64,000 bases of DNA, from positions 50,921,885 to 50,985,884 of the forward strand of contig CAIIXF020000001.1 in the NCBI GenBank assembly GCA_903813345.2. The letters are read 5' to 3'. The position numbers were made by a program, and so were the translations under genes. The number at the start of each line of letters is the position of its first letter. The first letter of the stretch is position 1. Of the stretch, positions 1 through 10,900 are shown in pieces. The notes beneath the pieces are model-generated. The model ran no database searches, was not told where the DNA came from, and saw nothing but the letters and a program-made list of their open reading frames with translations. This stretch comes from Owenia fusiformis (lineage: Eukaryota > Annelida > Polychaeta > Sabellida > Oweniidae).

Positions 1-537
1 AGATGCCTCGATGGGATTGGTATCTCTTTCCAAACACCAAACAGAGAATAATTTCCACTTTGAATCGTAGATGGCATTGGTAGATTTTCTCCTAGACTTT
101 TGTACTGCTTTGGACACTTCTTCAGAAAACCCCTCCTCTCGCAAGTTATTGTTGATAACAGACAAGCGTGTAGAGACATCTTTTCTGGATCTTGATGAAA
201 AATCGAGGTCCTTGGCATAAGAAGGAGTTTCTTCCATATTGGAATCAGTACAGGAAAATCTACTAGTAGACTGAGAAGGTCTGGGTACCATGGTTGATTG
301 GGCCATTTTGGTACTATCATTACACATTTTGTGTTTTGGTGAGCCTGCAGTTTGTTCAGGACTGCTGCTATCATTGCTGTTGGGGGAAATATGTAGAAGT
401 ACATGTTGTCCCAATTCAGTGACATGGCGTCTGTTTTCCACGACTGAAGATCTGGAACTGGAGCCACGTAAACTGGAAGTTTGTGATTGTGAGATGTGGC
501 CATCATGTCCAGATTGGGAGTTGGCCATATTTTCCAT
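1..537 (-). CDS. tyrosine recombinase ORF of the DIRS-like element (N-terminal part, runs off window)
   Basis: From an ATG at 537 on the minus strand, 179 codons are open to base 1 with no stop. The first 130 or so residues are Ser/Arg-rich and low in complexity. The last 45 read like the SAM-like DNA-binding domain of DIRS recombinases, with GFSEEVSKAVQKSRR followed by a YDSKWKLFSVWC segment. The catalytic Arg-His-Arg-Tyr domain would lie left of the window. The frame overlaps the RNase H tail of the preceding ORF in another phase, as in DIRS elements. The start codon is a guess, since an ATG further in (MAQS or MEET) would also work. Confidence 0.7.
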   Translation of the reverse strand, partial: MENMANSQSGHDGHISQSQTSSLRGSSSRSSVVENRRHVTELGQHVLLHISPNSNDSSSPEQTAGSPKHKMCNDSTKMAQSTMVPRPSQSTSRFSCTDSNMEETPSYAKDLDFSSRSRKDVSTRLSVINNNLREEGFSEEVSKAVQKSRRKSTNAIYDSKWKLFSVWCLERDTNPIEAS

Positions 538-547
538 AGATTCTTGG

Positions 548-2257
548 TTATGTCTGCATGAAGAGACCACTCTGTGTTGACAATCTGGTTTTTCCAAATA
601 ACTGATCTGCCCTTCTGTTCAGTGATCCTGGAATATGATTCGCTCTGAGTACAATTTGCTGATTGTGACACCATAAGAGAATCTCCTGAGTTAACTGGAG
701 TAGTTGAGGGGAATGTGTTCCGCCCTGGTTGTTGATATATGCTGCTACAGTCGTGCTGTCTGTGCAAATCAGAATATTCTGTCCAGTTATCATTTCCTTG
801 AAGAACATCAGAGCTTTCTTGACTGTTAGTAACTCCAGAAAGTTGATGTGATGACTTGATTCCAACTGGGACCAGACTCCAGAGCATTCCTGCGATTGTG
901 TGTGGGCCCCCCATGCTTCCAACGATGCATCTGTGTAGATTGTCATTGTTGGGTGAAATCTGTTGAGAGGCTGACCAGCTTGTAAATTCCTGGGGTCTAG
1001 CCACCATAGGAGTGCCCCCTGAGCATCTGGTGAGAGGACAACTAGATGTGACTGGGGCTGAGATAGAGGAGACCACTGTTGGAACAGACAACACTGTAGA
1101 GGTCGTAGATGAAGACGACCCAATGGCACTTGTTTCTCCGCAGATGACAACAGGCCTAGTAGAGACTGCCAAGTTTCTGCTGAGGCTATTCCCTTCTCTA
1201 GAAGATGTTGTCCAGCTTTCCATATCTTTTCTACTCGATCGTGAGGGGGACGGCAAATTCCCTTGCTGAGATCGTATTCTACTCCCACATAAGTGAACTT
1301 CTGAGTTGGTTGTAGTTCCGACTTCTTGAAGTTTATGAGGAAACCCAGAGCCTGAGCCAGTTCCAGCACCATCTGAGTATGTTGTAGAACTACTGTAGGT
1401 GAATTGCCTCGAATCAGCCAATCGTCGAGGTAATAATGAAACAGTATGCCTCTGGAGTGAAGATGAGCTGCTAGAGGCCGTAACAGATGTGTCCAAATCA
1501 TCGGGGCTGATGCCAGACCAAAGGGCAGGGCTTTGAATTGAAGTACTTGGTCCTGAACAACAAAGCGCAGGTATTTCCTGAATGACTGCTTGATTGGGAG
1601 ATGAAAGTAAGCATCTACGCAGTCTATGGACGTTACCCACTGTTGAGGCTGTACTGCATCCATGATCTGTGCTACTGTTTCCATCTTGAACTTTGGAACT
1701 TCTAGATGAAGGTTCAGATGATGCAAGTTGATGACTGGTCTTAGAGAGCCGGATTTTTTTGGGACGAAGAAAAGATGACTGTAAAGGCCTGGACTGGATA
1801 CGTTCTGGACAACTTCTATGGCCTGTTTCTCCAGAAGTTGAGTGACTGTAGCTGCATAAAGGTCTTTTCTGTCTCTTGTTGATGACTGGAAAGGCCAAGG
1901 ATTGCATGTAAGGGTAGGTTTTGTGTGAAGTTTCGGCTGGTAACCTTCCTTTATGATCTGTAGAAATCCTCCTAGATCTGTGATTTCTTTCCATTTGGCA
2001 AGAAAATGCTGTAGTCTGCCTCCCACTGGTAGCTGTTGAGGGCTTACAGGTAGCTGTGGGAGACAAAGACTTGGAGGACTGGATGATATAGGTAGATAGT
2101 CACTGTGATTTTTTCTCTCCTCTTCCCTTGCCACGAAAAGAGTTAGAGCTGTTCTTTTTACCAGGGCCATTGTTGTTATTGAAACTGGACTTTCTGTTGT
2201 TGTTGTTGTTGTCTTTCTTATTTGGTTGAGAAGACTTCTTTGATTCAGCTCTCGCAT
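548..2257 (-). CDS. reverse transcriptase / RNase H polyprotein of the DIRS-like element, frameshifted near its end
   Basis: A 569-residue frame. The RT domain shows motif A around residues 211-217 (IDCVDAYF), motif B LPFGLASAP at 244-252 and the catalytic box YLDD at 276-279. The RNase H domain shows Asp442 (IYTDAS), Glu474 (NFLELL) and Asp499 (ICTDST), and ends with the HIPGSLNRRADQL signature. After that signature the frame is lost by a single-base change near 590-600. Typical DIRS RNase H C-terminal text continues in the neighbouring frame (PNLDMMATSHNHKLPVYV, then PKWPNQPWYPDLL) to about base 230. The frame starts inside the end of the gag-like ORF. The first 60 residues of this reading are probably not translated, so the true start is unknown. 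Confidence 0.85.
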   Translation of the reverse strand: MRELNQRSLLNQIRKTTTTTTESPVSITTMALVKRTALTLFVAREEERKNHSDYLPISSSPPSLCLPQLPVSPQQLPVGGRLQHFLAKWKEITDLGGFLQIIKEGYQPKLHTKPTLTCNPWPFQSSTRDRKDLYAATVTQLLEKQAIEVVQNVSSPGLYSHLFFVPKKSGSLRPVINLHHLNLHLEVPKFKMETVAQIMDAVQPQQWVTSIDCVDAYFHLPIKQSFRKYLRFVVQDQVLQFKALPFGLASAPMIWTHLLRPLAAHLHSRGILFHYYLDDWLIRGNSPTVVLQHTQMVLELAQALGFLINFKKSELQPTQKFTYVGVEYDLSKGICRPPHDRVEKIWKAGQHLLEKGIASAETWQSLLGLLSSAEKQVPLGRLHLRPLQCCLFQQWSPLSQPQSHLVVLSPDAQGALLWWLDPRNLQAGQPLNRFHPTMTIYTDASLEAWGAHTQSQECSGVWSQLESSHHINFLELLTVKKALMFFKEMITGQNILICTDSTTVAAYINNQGGTHSPQLLQLTQEILLWCHNQQIVLRANHIPGSLNRRADQLFGKTRLSTQSGLFMQT

Positions 2258-4022
2258 TCATCTTAGCCAAGGAAGTTAAAGCCTGGTTGGTGAGATCAGA
2301 CTGGTTGGACTTCAAAATTTCAGTGACTGACTCCTGTGGGAATAATTCCTGAGCCAAAGGGTTTATGGGTAGAGTTCTGAGCATTTCCTTTGCTGCAGAA
2401 GGGCAAGTCATGTTCTTCAAGAAGCCATCTCTCCTAAGTAGAACTACGTTGGACAGCAGTCTCACATTTTGATCAGTCAGACAGCCAATGGCTTGTGCTG
2501 CAGGTTGTAGTAGATCAGACAACATCTTAGTATCAGTGGATGAAGAATCGTTGAGAATTTTGGCCACTGCACCTAACAGCCATTCTGCATATGCCAGAGG
2601 TTTCAGTTGGAATCTTAAGCCTTCCTCTAGAAGCCTATACTGGGTCTTGCTGATAGTCAAATCCTTGTCAGCTTTCTTGAAATTTTCTTCAGACATCACC
2701 GCTGACAGGCTGGAATTTGGCCTCATACTCGAAACAACAAGTCCTCCGGCTGGAGGAATTGGAAAGCGTGATGCCTTGTCGTTTCGGGAAAGTTGTCCTA
2801 CTTTTTTGAAGGCGAAATCGTTCGCGATGATCGAGGATCTGTTAGAAAAACAAGTCATCACCGTGGGTGATAATGGTAAGAAAGATTTTTCATTACCTTC
2901 AGACTCGTTTTTGAAGAACTGCGATGCCAAGGGCTTGATAACCACCGCTCTGTCTGGAACTTGGTGCGTCAGGTTAGCGTCTGGTAACAGGTTTTTGACT
3001 TGTGATATCGCCGCCGCGTTGTACGAAGCCAAAACTTTCTCTTCTTCCGAAATCCTGGAACCGCCATCTTGAAAATTTTCACTGGGCGAGTCCATATCCT
3101 CGGGCCCCTCGTGACGTTCGAGACTGTGATTGGTTGAACTTTCTTTCGAAAGTGAAACTGGAGCAATCACTTCCGGGTTAGGTGACCTCGTTCGAACTGG
3201 ACTTCTGCTTCTAGAGCGGGACTTTGGTCTCCTATGGGGACTTCTGTGCTTGTCTCTGCTGCTACGAAGTGACGGGTCACGTGGTCTAGGCGTGTAACTA
3301 GAAGAGACACTAGTTTCACGACTGTAAGACCTACTACGCCTGCGTGGACTGTGTTCACCATGACGGTCATGATGACCTCTTCTCTCCGGCGTATAACGTC
3401 TGGGTTCTGGTCTCCTAGGGCTCCAAACTCTGTCCCGACTGCTCGAATGTCTCCCATGTCTCCTGGGGCTGCCACGTCTCGAAGGACTTGCACGTCTCCT
3501 GGGACTTGCGTGGCTTCTGGGGTCCTGAAATCTCCATGGGCTAGGGCTCCTGCGGGGACTCCTGTAACTTTTGCGGGGACTTCTGACAAATTCACTCCTT
3601 GCCGCTGAGCTTGGTCTGTCCGACCTTGCCTCCTGTTGAAGCCTCCGAGGACTGCTGTGCCTGGTGTTCACACTGTTCCTTGGGCTTTCTTGTTGCTTGT
3701 TTTGAAGCATTTCGTTCATCAGAACAGAAATCTTCTCCTTGAGAAAGTTGTCAGTCAGACTCATGTTGAAGTTCTGGTCTGCACTCTCTTGAATCCCTGC
3801 TTGCTCTGTGTCTCCATCAGTGCATTCTCCTTCTTCTTGCTGGAGAATGATAGCAGGACATTTCTCTGAGGTGTTCATGTAAACGTCCTCGTTGTTCATC
3901 ATCTTGACGAATATAGTTGCTCCAAGTTCTGTTGAAGGCTTGTAGCGAGATGGTCGTCGAAAGGTAATATGAAGTAGGTCGTAGCATGAAGCATGGATAG
4001 GCAGTGTATTGGACGAGTTCAT
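2100..4022 (-). CDS. gag-like ORF1 of the DIRS-like element (Arg/Ser-rich)
   Basis: A 640-residue frame just upstream of the RT ORF and overlapping it by about 150 bases in another phase. Residues 110-290 are an Arg/Ser/Pro-rich stretch with many SPRR and RSRS repeats, presumably nucleic-acid binding. A globular, Leu-rich segment follows (about 430-560), and the C-terminus is basic and Asn-rich. No CCHC zinc knuckle is seen. Position and composition match the gag-like first ORF of DIRS elements. The start could be a later Met, such as those near 3900, because the first 40 residues look unlike the rest. Coding density and GC content here exceed the surrounding intron. Confidence 0.65.
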   Translation of the reverse strand: MNSSNTLPIHASCYDLLHITFRRPSRYKPSTELGATIFVKMMNNEDVYMNTSEKCPAIILQQEEGECTDGDTEQAGIQESADQNFNMSLTDNFLKEKISVLMNEMLQNKQQESPRNSVNTRHSSPRRLQQEARSDRPSSAARSEFVRSPRKSYRSPRRSPSPWRFQDPRSHASPRRRASPSRRGSPRRHGRHSSSRDRVWSPRRPEPRRYTPERRGHHDRHGEHSPRRRSRSYSRETSVSSSYTPRPRDPSLRSSRDKHRSPHRRPKSRSRSRSPVRTRSPNPEVIAPVSLSKESSTNHSLERHEGPEDMDSPSENFQDGGSRISEEEKVLASYNAAAISQVKNLLPDANLTHQVPDRAVVIKPLASQFFKNESEGNEKSFLPLSPTVMTCFSNRSSIIANDFAFKKVGQLSRNDKASRFPIPPAGGLVVSSMRPNSSLSAVMSEENFKKADKDLTISKTQYRLLEEGLRFQLKPLAYAEWLLGAVAKILNDSSSTDTKMLSDLLQPAAQAIGCLTDQNVRLLSNVVLLRRDGFLKNMTCPSAAKEMLRTLPINPLAQELFPQESVTEILKSNQSDLTNQALTSLAKMNARAESKKSSQPNKKDNNNNNRKSSFNNNNGPGKKNSSNSFRGKGRGEKKSQ

Positions 4023-4117
4023 TCACTAATCCGTTCATTCAATAGGGGTGTTAGACCTTTCGACTAGTCAATTTATTAAGGTAATGGCATATAATTAAGA
4101 GGGAAGTAAGTGATATA

Positions 4118-4212
4118 AACGTACTATTTTATGACCAACTCATTTAAATATGAATGGAATAGTGGCAGGAACTATTCATATTTAAATGGGTTGCCCATAA
4201 AATAATAAGTTA
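4118..4212. repeat. imperfect palindrome (hairpin) at the right flank of the DIRS-like element
   Basis: Two arms of roughly 45 bases pair around a short centre near 4163-4171. The core match is CATTTAAATATGAAT against ATTCATATTTAAATG, and it extends outward through ATTTTATG / CATAAAAT with a few mismatches. It lies about 100 bases beyond the gag-like ORF. It could be a terminal structure of the retrotransposon or an independent fold-back insertion. Confidence 0.8.
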
Positions 4213-4682
4213 ATCCTAAAGCTGACAGCCGAAAGTTGCATTCGCGAATACAAGCTGATTTATCCAAGGCTAAGACACTCACTCCCCCTCTTAATTTAAT
4301 CCTATGAAACATTGAAGTCTATTATCTCTCTCTCTTTTTCTATAAAATTGTAACAACAAAAATTTGGCCAATCATCTGAAACTGAGAGTTGTAACAATGA
4401 TCAAAGCTACAACGATGCAAGCCGTAACACGCCTGAGTGTCAAGAGAGAAGAAACAAAATGAAGTCAACACAGTATCTCAACACATGGCCTGTGGTAGGA
4501 AGTATAAACCTTAAAAATTCATATGAGAGGCAGAAGAGAGAATGTGATACATGCTCATAGTTGGGGTTGTCTGCAAAGGTTATGATTGCTTCTACATTTT
4601 TTAATCTAGAAATAAATTTAAGTTGATTCAGAGTGATCTCTATGTCACTGAAAGGGCACTATTTTTTTTTTATTCTTAATGT

Positions 4683-4793
4683 CGGGATTTGTCAGTATCT
4701 GGATTTGTCAGTGTCTGGATTTGTCAGTGTCTGGATTTGTCAGTGTCTGGATTTGTCAGTGTCTGGATTTGTCAGTGTCTGGATTTGTCAGTT
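4683..4793. repeat. 16-bp minisatellite, about 7 copies
   Basis: The unit GTCAGTGTCTGGATTT is repeated almost perfectly; only the first copy carries a variant (GTCAGTATCTGG). It lies in the USP48 intron between the DIRS-like element and exon 16. The unit length is not a multiple of three, and the short ORF through it is spurious. Confidence 0.95.
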
Positions 4794-4930
4794 TCGTTAA
4801 TAGATGGGTCAAGTCGCAGTTCAGTGGGTGTGGCTTACATATTATAAATCACCATGCTAACGTAATGTAGGTGAAATGGCTGTTTAATATACTTGCGATC
4901 ACAATATACTCATAAATTGCCAATGTATAC

Positions 4931-7900
4931 CTGTATTGCATTCCCCATTTGACAATGTGTCTCTGGTCTCCCCATTGGTAGGCACTGTGTTTCTGGAGTC
5001 CTCTAAATTCTCAAGTACTAATCTTTTCCAACTTCTCAAGGACTCTTTTCCAACCCAATAACCACTCCTAGATACGGTTATAAAACAAAGCAATTAATTG
5101 TATCAATATACGTTTCTGATAAATCATGCCATCTTTTGATCATCAGAGAAACTACAATTTATTGGTTGTACTTTGTCAAAATAAGCAGTAAGTTAGTCCT
5201 ATTTTTGCATGGACAGATAACTACCTACAACCAATGACATTATCAGTCTTGCCAATATATTATACAGTAGTTTCTCTACTACTACTAATACTCTATTTCT
5301 ATTTTCTAAGATGGCACTATTTATCCGAAATGTCTATTCATCATATTTTTACATATTACATGTACAATATACATGTATGTCTACAAAAATTCAAATTCAA
5401 TTTTGGTCACACAACATAAGCCAATTACAACGAAAAATATCCAAATCCATGTGTGAACGGCACACAGTATAAATATTTTACACTTCTATTTCATGTGTAC
5501 AAATCAGGTATACATGTATTACTACAAGTGCACCATTACTTTTAGAATTATTGTAATAACTTGTACTTTCATGGAAACAACCATACCTTGAGTTTGGAAA
5601 CATCTGCTTATTTTTCTGTTCTTGCTGTATGAATTTACTGTCTTCTGTTAACCTAGCTTTTGTTCTTATAACTCTACACTTCTCTCGTACGCATTCAATA
5701 CACATACTGTTACTGGAAGTATAGGAGCATAGGGTTTAATCCTATGTTTTAAATTAACTTAAATTAACGAGGCATAACATGTATTCACAAAATAGTGTAA
5801 AGTCCTAAAAGTACAATGTGAAGATAGTTTAAGGAATATTCCTTGCCAAACCATCTCTCTCCTCATGGTCGCTATAACCATATATATGCTTGCCATGTTT
5901 AGCAAAACACGCAAAAATGTTTTGATATGGTCAAATTTGATCACTTAGAAATGTGATGCTCAATTCCAGTAAGCTGCCATCTTTTAAAATTTCACACAGG
6001 AAGTGATGTCATCGACTCTCAACTTTGCATATAGCATTAGGTGAGGAGCTATTAAGAATTACAAAACCAGCTAAATATTCTTTTTCAACTTTGTATCTTA
6101 TTTAATCCTTCTGAAAATCTCTTCTTTTATTCTAAGTTGACAAGCCCTGAAAATATTTTTGCACAGAAAGTAATGATCACTTGTCTAGAAGTGATTTTGT
6201 GCTACTTTCCTATACTGTTATGGGCAAGGTTATAGAAGTTGAGAGTTGATGACATCACTTCCTGCAAGAAATCTTAAAAGATGGCAGCTCACTGGAAATA
6301 AGCACTAGATTTTTAAATGATCAATATTGACCATATTAAAACATTTTCCCATGTTTTGCTAAATATGGATACTATATATATGATTATAGCCACCATATTA
6401 AGAGAGAAAGGGTCTGGCAAGGAATATTCCTTTAAAGAAAATGTAAATGGCTACTGTAAACATGTTTTTTTCTAAAATACTAAATATAACATTTAGACTA
6501 ATTTATCTATTTAAAAGTTGAATATTATTATTTTAAATTACAGTGGCATATAAACTGTATATAATACTAACCTAGTCAGCCTAACATCACCACCATATTT
6601 GGTATAGATAATATCTCCTGCTTCTGGACTGATGCATTTCAGCCTTGGAACTTTCTCAGGATCAAGCCTGATAGAGAAATATATATTTTCCTCAAATTAA
6701 ATATTCACTTTAAGGCATTTTTAGAAAATATATATTACAAGGAATAATACGAGTGAGGCAAACATATTCTAAATTTGAGACAATTTTTTTTTGAAGGTTG
6801 CTTGCTAGATCTGATACAACCTTTAATAATGTAAATGTGCCTGGGGAAATAAACATCCACAAGGTAAGAATGAAATACTTTGTTGTATGGAAATTTTAAT
6901 CTTGAATACAACTCTTCTTCTTCTTACATTTTGAGCAATGCAAAGTGTTTGCAACACGGGGGCTTAGCCAGCTTTCAGTCAGGGGGGTGGGTTCGTTCGC
7001 ATCCCCCTGGCTACGCCCATGCAACACAAAAGCTGACCTACTTGTTATGTGAGCAGAGGAATGGTGTCATTGTAACAGGGGAGATACGTTTATTTGCTGA
7101 TACACTGTCCATCATCCACTGAGTCAACCAATCTGTGTGGATCCATGTGTAATCATCACCTTAACAGATCCAATATAAGTTTTTTCTTGGCATGTCAAAT
7201 CATTGTTTTAACTGCCAAATCAATACTTTATTTCGTGTCCAGGAGTTTCTAAAATAGTTAACATTCGAATGCTGGAAGCCATGCCAATTGTAATTTGGTT
7301 TGATTTCAAATGGACATTAAAAGTCACAAACATTGATGTTCGAGTCAAAGGACTATGGATGGCCTAATTAACATAATATCCTGCACCCCACTAACATAAT
7401 ATAAATCAGTAATCACCATTTACTTCAAGTATCTTAAAATAATTACAAGAATTAATTAAATAATAAATCATTTCATCTTCCAATACATGTAATGCTGACA
7501 TACTGACATAGTTGTTACTGACCTTGATTAGCTGGTAGTATGCAATAGAGCGCTTGGATCTCTTGTTGTCTCTCCCTTCCACTTGTGATGTTACTGGCCT
7601 ATAACATTATCAACAGCATTTGAAAAATGAACTGTATTATTGAAAGATTACTGAGTTATCCTTATGTAACGGGGCTATTTTATATTCTAAAATAACCTAA
7701 TTCTTATTTCTATTGGTCATCACACCAATCTATGAGAGATTCAGAATTCTTTATTCCCTTTCTCCTCAAGGAATTGATTTCAGATAAGTAAGCAAGTGAT
7801 TTACAATGTTTTCTCCAGTGCTACAATCATTTGTTCATTTTTGAATCAAATTGTACTTTACTAATTTATGTTATGCCCTACCCCAAATGTAATGATTTAC

Positions 7901-10900
7901 ATTTTCCCAAACTATCATCAATCCTTACCTTCATGGCAGTCATTTCCTCGACCCAGTGTTCAAAGTTTTCATTGTCTCTCATGACATACTCCTGGACAGT
8001 GTCTGATATGCCCCCTGGATCACACACAGCCATCTCTACAACATACATGTATATAAAAACATCAAATGACTTGCCCTCAAAATAGTCTTAGATTCTTTTT
8101 GTTCATAGAATTATTTAGACATTACAAATTAAACTTGTATTGGTTTTCCTTATAGGATTATAAGCCACTTGATCGAGTCTGATATTTCACCATCTCCATT
8201 TTCGAAATCTGCATTAAAATGAGAAGAGGGAAGTAACACTACACTACACTACAGGGGCGTAATGCAAGATTAACCATCAAATGTGGGTTAATATATTTTT
8301 GCAGCTTTCTTTCAAGTACCTTGACTATTGTCTTCTTGTGTAAGTTGTTTTCTCCTGTATACCAACATGTAAGCATTCTTTGAGGCATGGGATCCTTTGG
8401 TACAACGTGGTTTCTTGCTTGCCTTACCTCCTAGTCAAACATAAAACTTTTGTGTAAAGGTGCAAATAACATAACCCCCCCCCAGGCCAAAAAGTCTTTC
8501 AAAATCATGCAGTTTTTCATCATTCTGGGCACTTTTTAAGCGATTTTGGCCATTTTTGAACCAAAATTGTCTAAAGTGAACCCCCCCTGGAATTTCTCAA
8601 AAAGTGAACCCCCTTGGCAAATCCTAGCTATGGGACTGTGTCCACATAATTGTAAAGTGTTTACATAAACAATTCAGAAATTGTTTAACATGAAGCTGGG
8701 AAGCAATGTAAATATTGGATATACATGTAATTTTTCTGTATTTGTGCCTGATAACTGATGATTACCAAATTATGATCCCGTAACTATATACCTCACGTTT
8801 GTTGACCCCTTGCAGTATTACATGAACGGTCTTGTATGTCAATGAACTATTAATTATACATAGGTTTCATTTATGGACATTTATAACCAGAAAATATGGC
8901 CTGGTGTGACTGACCATAATTTGGTACTTAAAATCCACCCCAGACACCCAGTTCTAGCAAACAGACTAAAATATTTAAGGAAATATAGTCCATCGGTCTT
9001 GTTATTTGAGATAATATAGACCCGGACAATATTTTCCTGGACTTTCTAAGGGACCATATTTAGTACAGTCTATATAAACATTGACACCCTTATAACTAAC
9101 AAAATATATCAAGGTAGACCCATTTAAGGAGCATACCTTAACTACAACAAACATTACCTGATACCTCATCCTCATTACCAAGCTGTAAGTTTTTTCCCTC
9201 CATCTTAACTATTTCCTCATCATTGAATTTGTACCATGTGCCAGAACTGTAGTCCTTTATATGTGCTATGTAGTGTCCACTGTAAGCACTGGGGCCTCTG
9301 TGTATAAGTACAGCTGATAGCTCATATATGCAGTCTCCTATGAAAGAATAGTGCAATTCAGACAATTCATAAGCAACCTCTTAAGATAGAACAATGTGTA
9401 TTACATTGCAAAGACATTTCATATTTAGGCAACCTCTAAGATAGAATAATAGTATTACACATCAGACAATGCATATTTACTATTATTTAGGCAGTGGTTA
9501 ACAGACAGCTTTGAATGCTGTACATTGTATTGTGTATTCAGGAGAAGTAGGTCAGTAGAACTGGTCAGAACTAGTCAATTTGATTTTGTTCAGGTTGGTC
9601 AAAATTTTTCAGGTCTTTAACATGAGAGTCTGAGAGTCTTCTTTGAAGAAGTTGATAACCGATTACATTGGCATTATAATTGAATCCAATTACACCTTCT
9701 GGATTTGGGCAAGATAACATGTCAATGTTGACCCAAGAAGCTACACGTATGAATGGCTGTACCCTTTTCCACTTTTCAAGAAGTAGAGAGTAATTACCTG
9801 TGTTTGGGGTTTGTGAGTTGTAGGAATGGTCTGCTGCTGCCTTGTTTGGTGCATTCAGGTGGGGGGTCAGATCAATCTCTTCCGGGAACTGGATAAATGT
9901 ATTCAGCTTCTTCTTGTGACCGGTTTGCCTGGAAAATAACTGTAACATTTCTAGGAATTTTCATAAATATTGCATATTGATCATTTTGTGTTAATCAAGT
10001 TACATACACTACTTGATCCCAAAGACCTGTTTACTCACTACAAAAGGTGTCTATGTATTGACTCAAGATATAACTACTTTCTACATGTACCTGTCAAAGA
10101 CGAATCTTAACAATTGTAGGTTTAGCACTGGTGGTAATCTACAGAGCTGTATACGCCTCCTGGCGTCCTGTTTACTGTTACACACTGCACACATGTACTG
10201 ATTGTCGCCTTCCAATTTCTCCTCCTAACAAACACCATTGAAACATTTAATTTATATTTCGATATTTAAACATTAAGCAACACAAAAAATTAAAGGGATA
10301 GTGCAGACTTTCCTTATACCTAAACAGGTCTCCTTTGCTTTGAAGATATAATGAACAAGGCATTAACATGCAGTGTCATCACTGCCTGCCATTTGTTACA
10401 GATGCCGACTGCTGCATGCCAATCGCCAACCACAAAATATGATCCACAAAAAGTTGAAGGCCATAGCATTATGTCACCACTTCTGGTGGTGATACTGTAT
10501 AAGTGGTTAATTTGCCGATTAAACGATACCAACGTAAAGGCAAATTAACCACTCGGATTAATTACCACTTATACAGTATAAAAACCATGGACATACTTGA
10601 CAGAATTCTTGTAGACATTCATGCAGTTCCTTGTGTCCCTTTATATTAAGATCCAATTCATAGAAATCAGCACTCCTCTGAGATCCTCCTTGGCAATGAT
10701 TGCATCTGAAGATAAAAATGAACATGGACTTTATCAAGAACAGACAGGCAATAGTTGGAAAGTAAAATAGTTAGTCAATTTTTGTTAATTTTATTCGATA
10801 TGCAAACATAATTAATTAATCATTTATTCCTTGTAGGAAAACTGTTGTGATAAAACTCATTGTGCAATATATGCATACTCACTATGTAACTATTTATACT

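Larger units (their letters stand above)
1..4060 (-). mobile_element. DIRS-superfamily (tyrosine recombinase) retrotransposon, left-truncated by window edge
   Basis: Read on the minus strand, three overlapping reading frames follow in the order gag-like, reverse transcriptase plus RNase H, and tyrosine recombinase. This is the order found in DIRS/PAT/Ngaro elements, and no integrase or LTR is seen. The terminal repeats that would separate DIRS, PAT and Ngaro types are not both in the window. The right boundary is uncertain; a large hairpin starts near 4118. The element lies in the USP48 intron after the last visible exon (4931) and has the same orientation as that gene. The long open frames indicate a fairly recent copy, but a one-base frame break near 590 suggests it is not intact. 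Confidence 0.85.

Noticed and set aside
2488-3608. Plus-strand ORFs of 194 and 85 codons opposite the retrotransposon gag-like frame
   Set aside because: Shadow frames of the minus-strand ORF; no independent motif.
4679-4870. ORF with a repetitive SGFVS/ICQCLDLSV protein
   Set aside because: Produced by a 16-bp minisatellite read in shifting phase; not a gene.
9571-9800. Continuation of the USP48 exon 8 frame beyond 9798
   Set aside because: A GTAATT donor and perfect phase to exon 9 ([12 protein letters not shown]) show that this part is intron; the extra residues have no match in the family.
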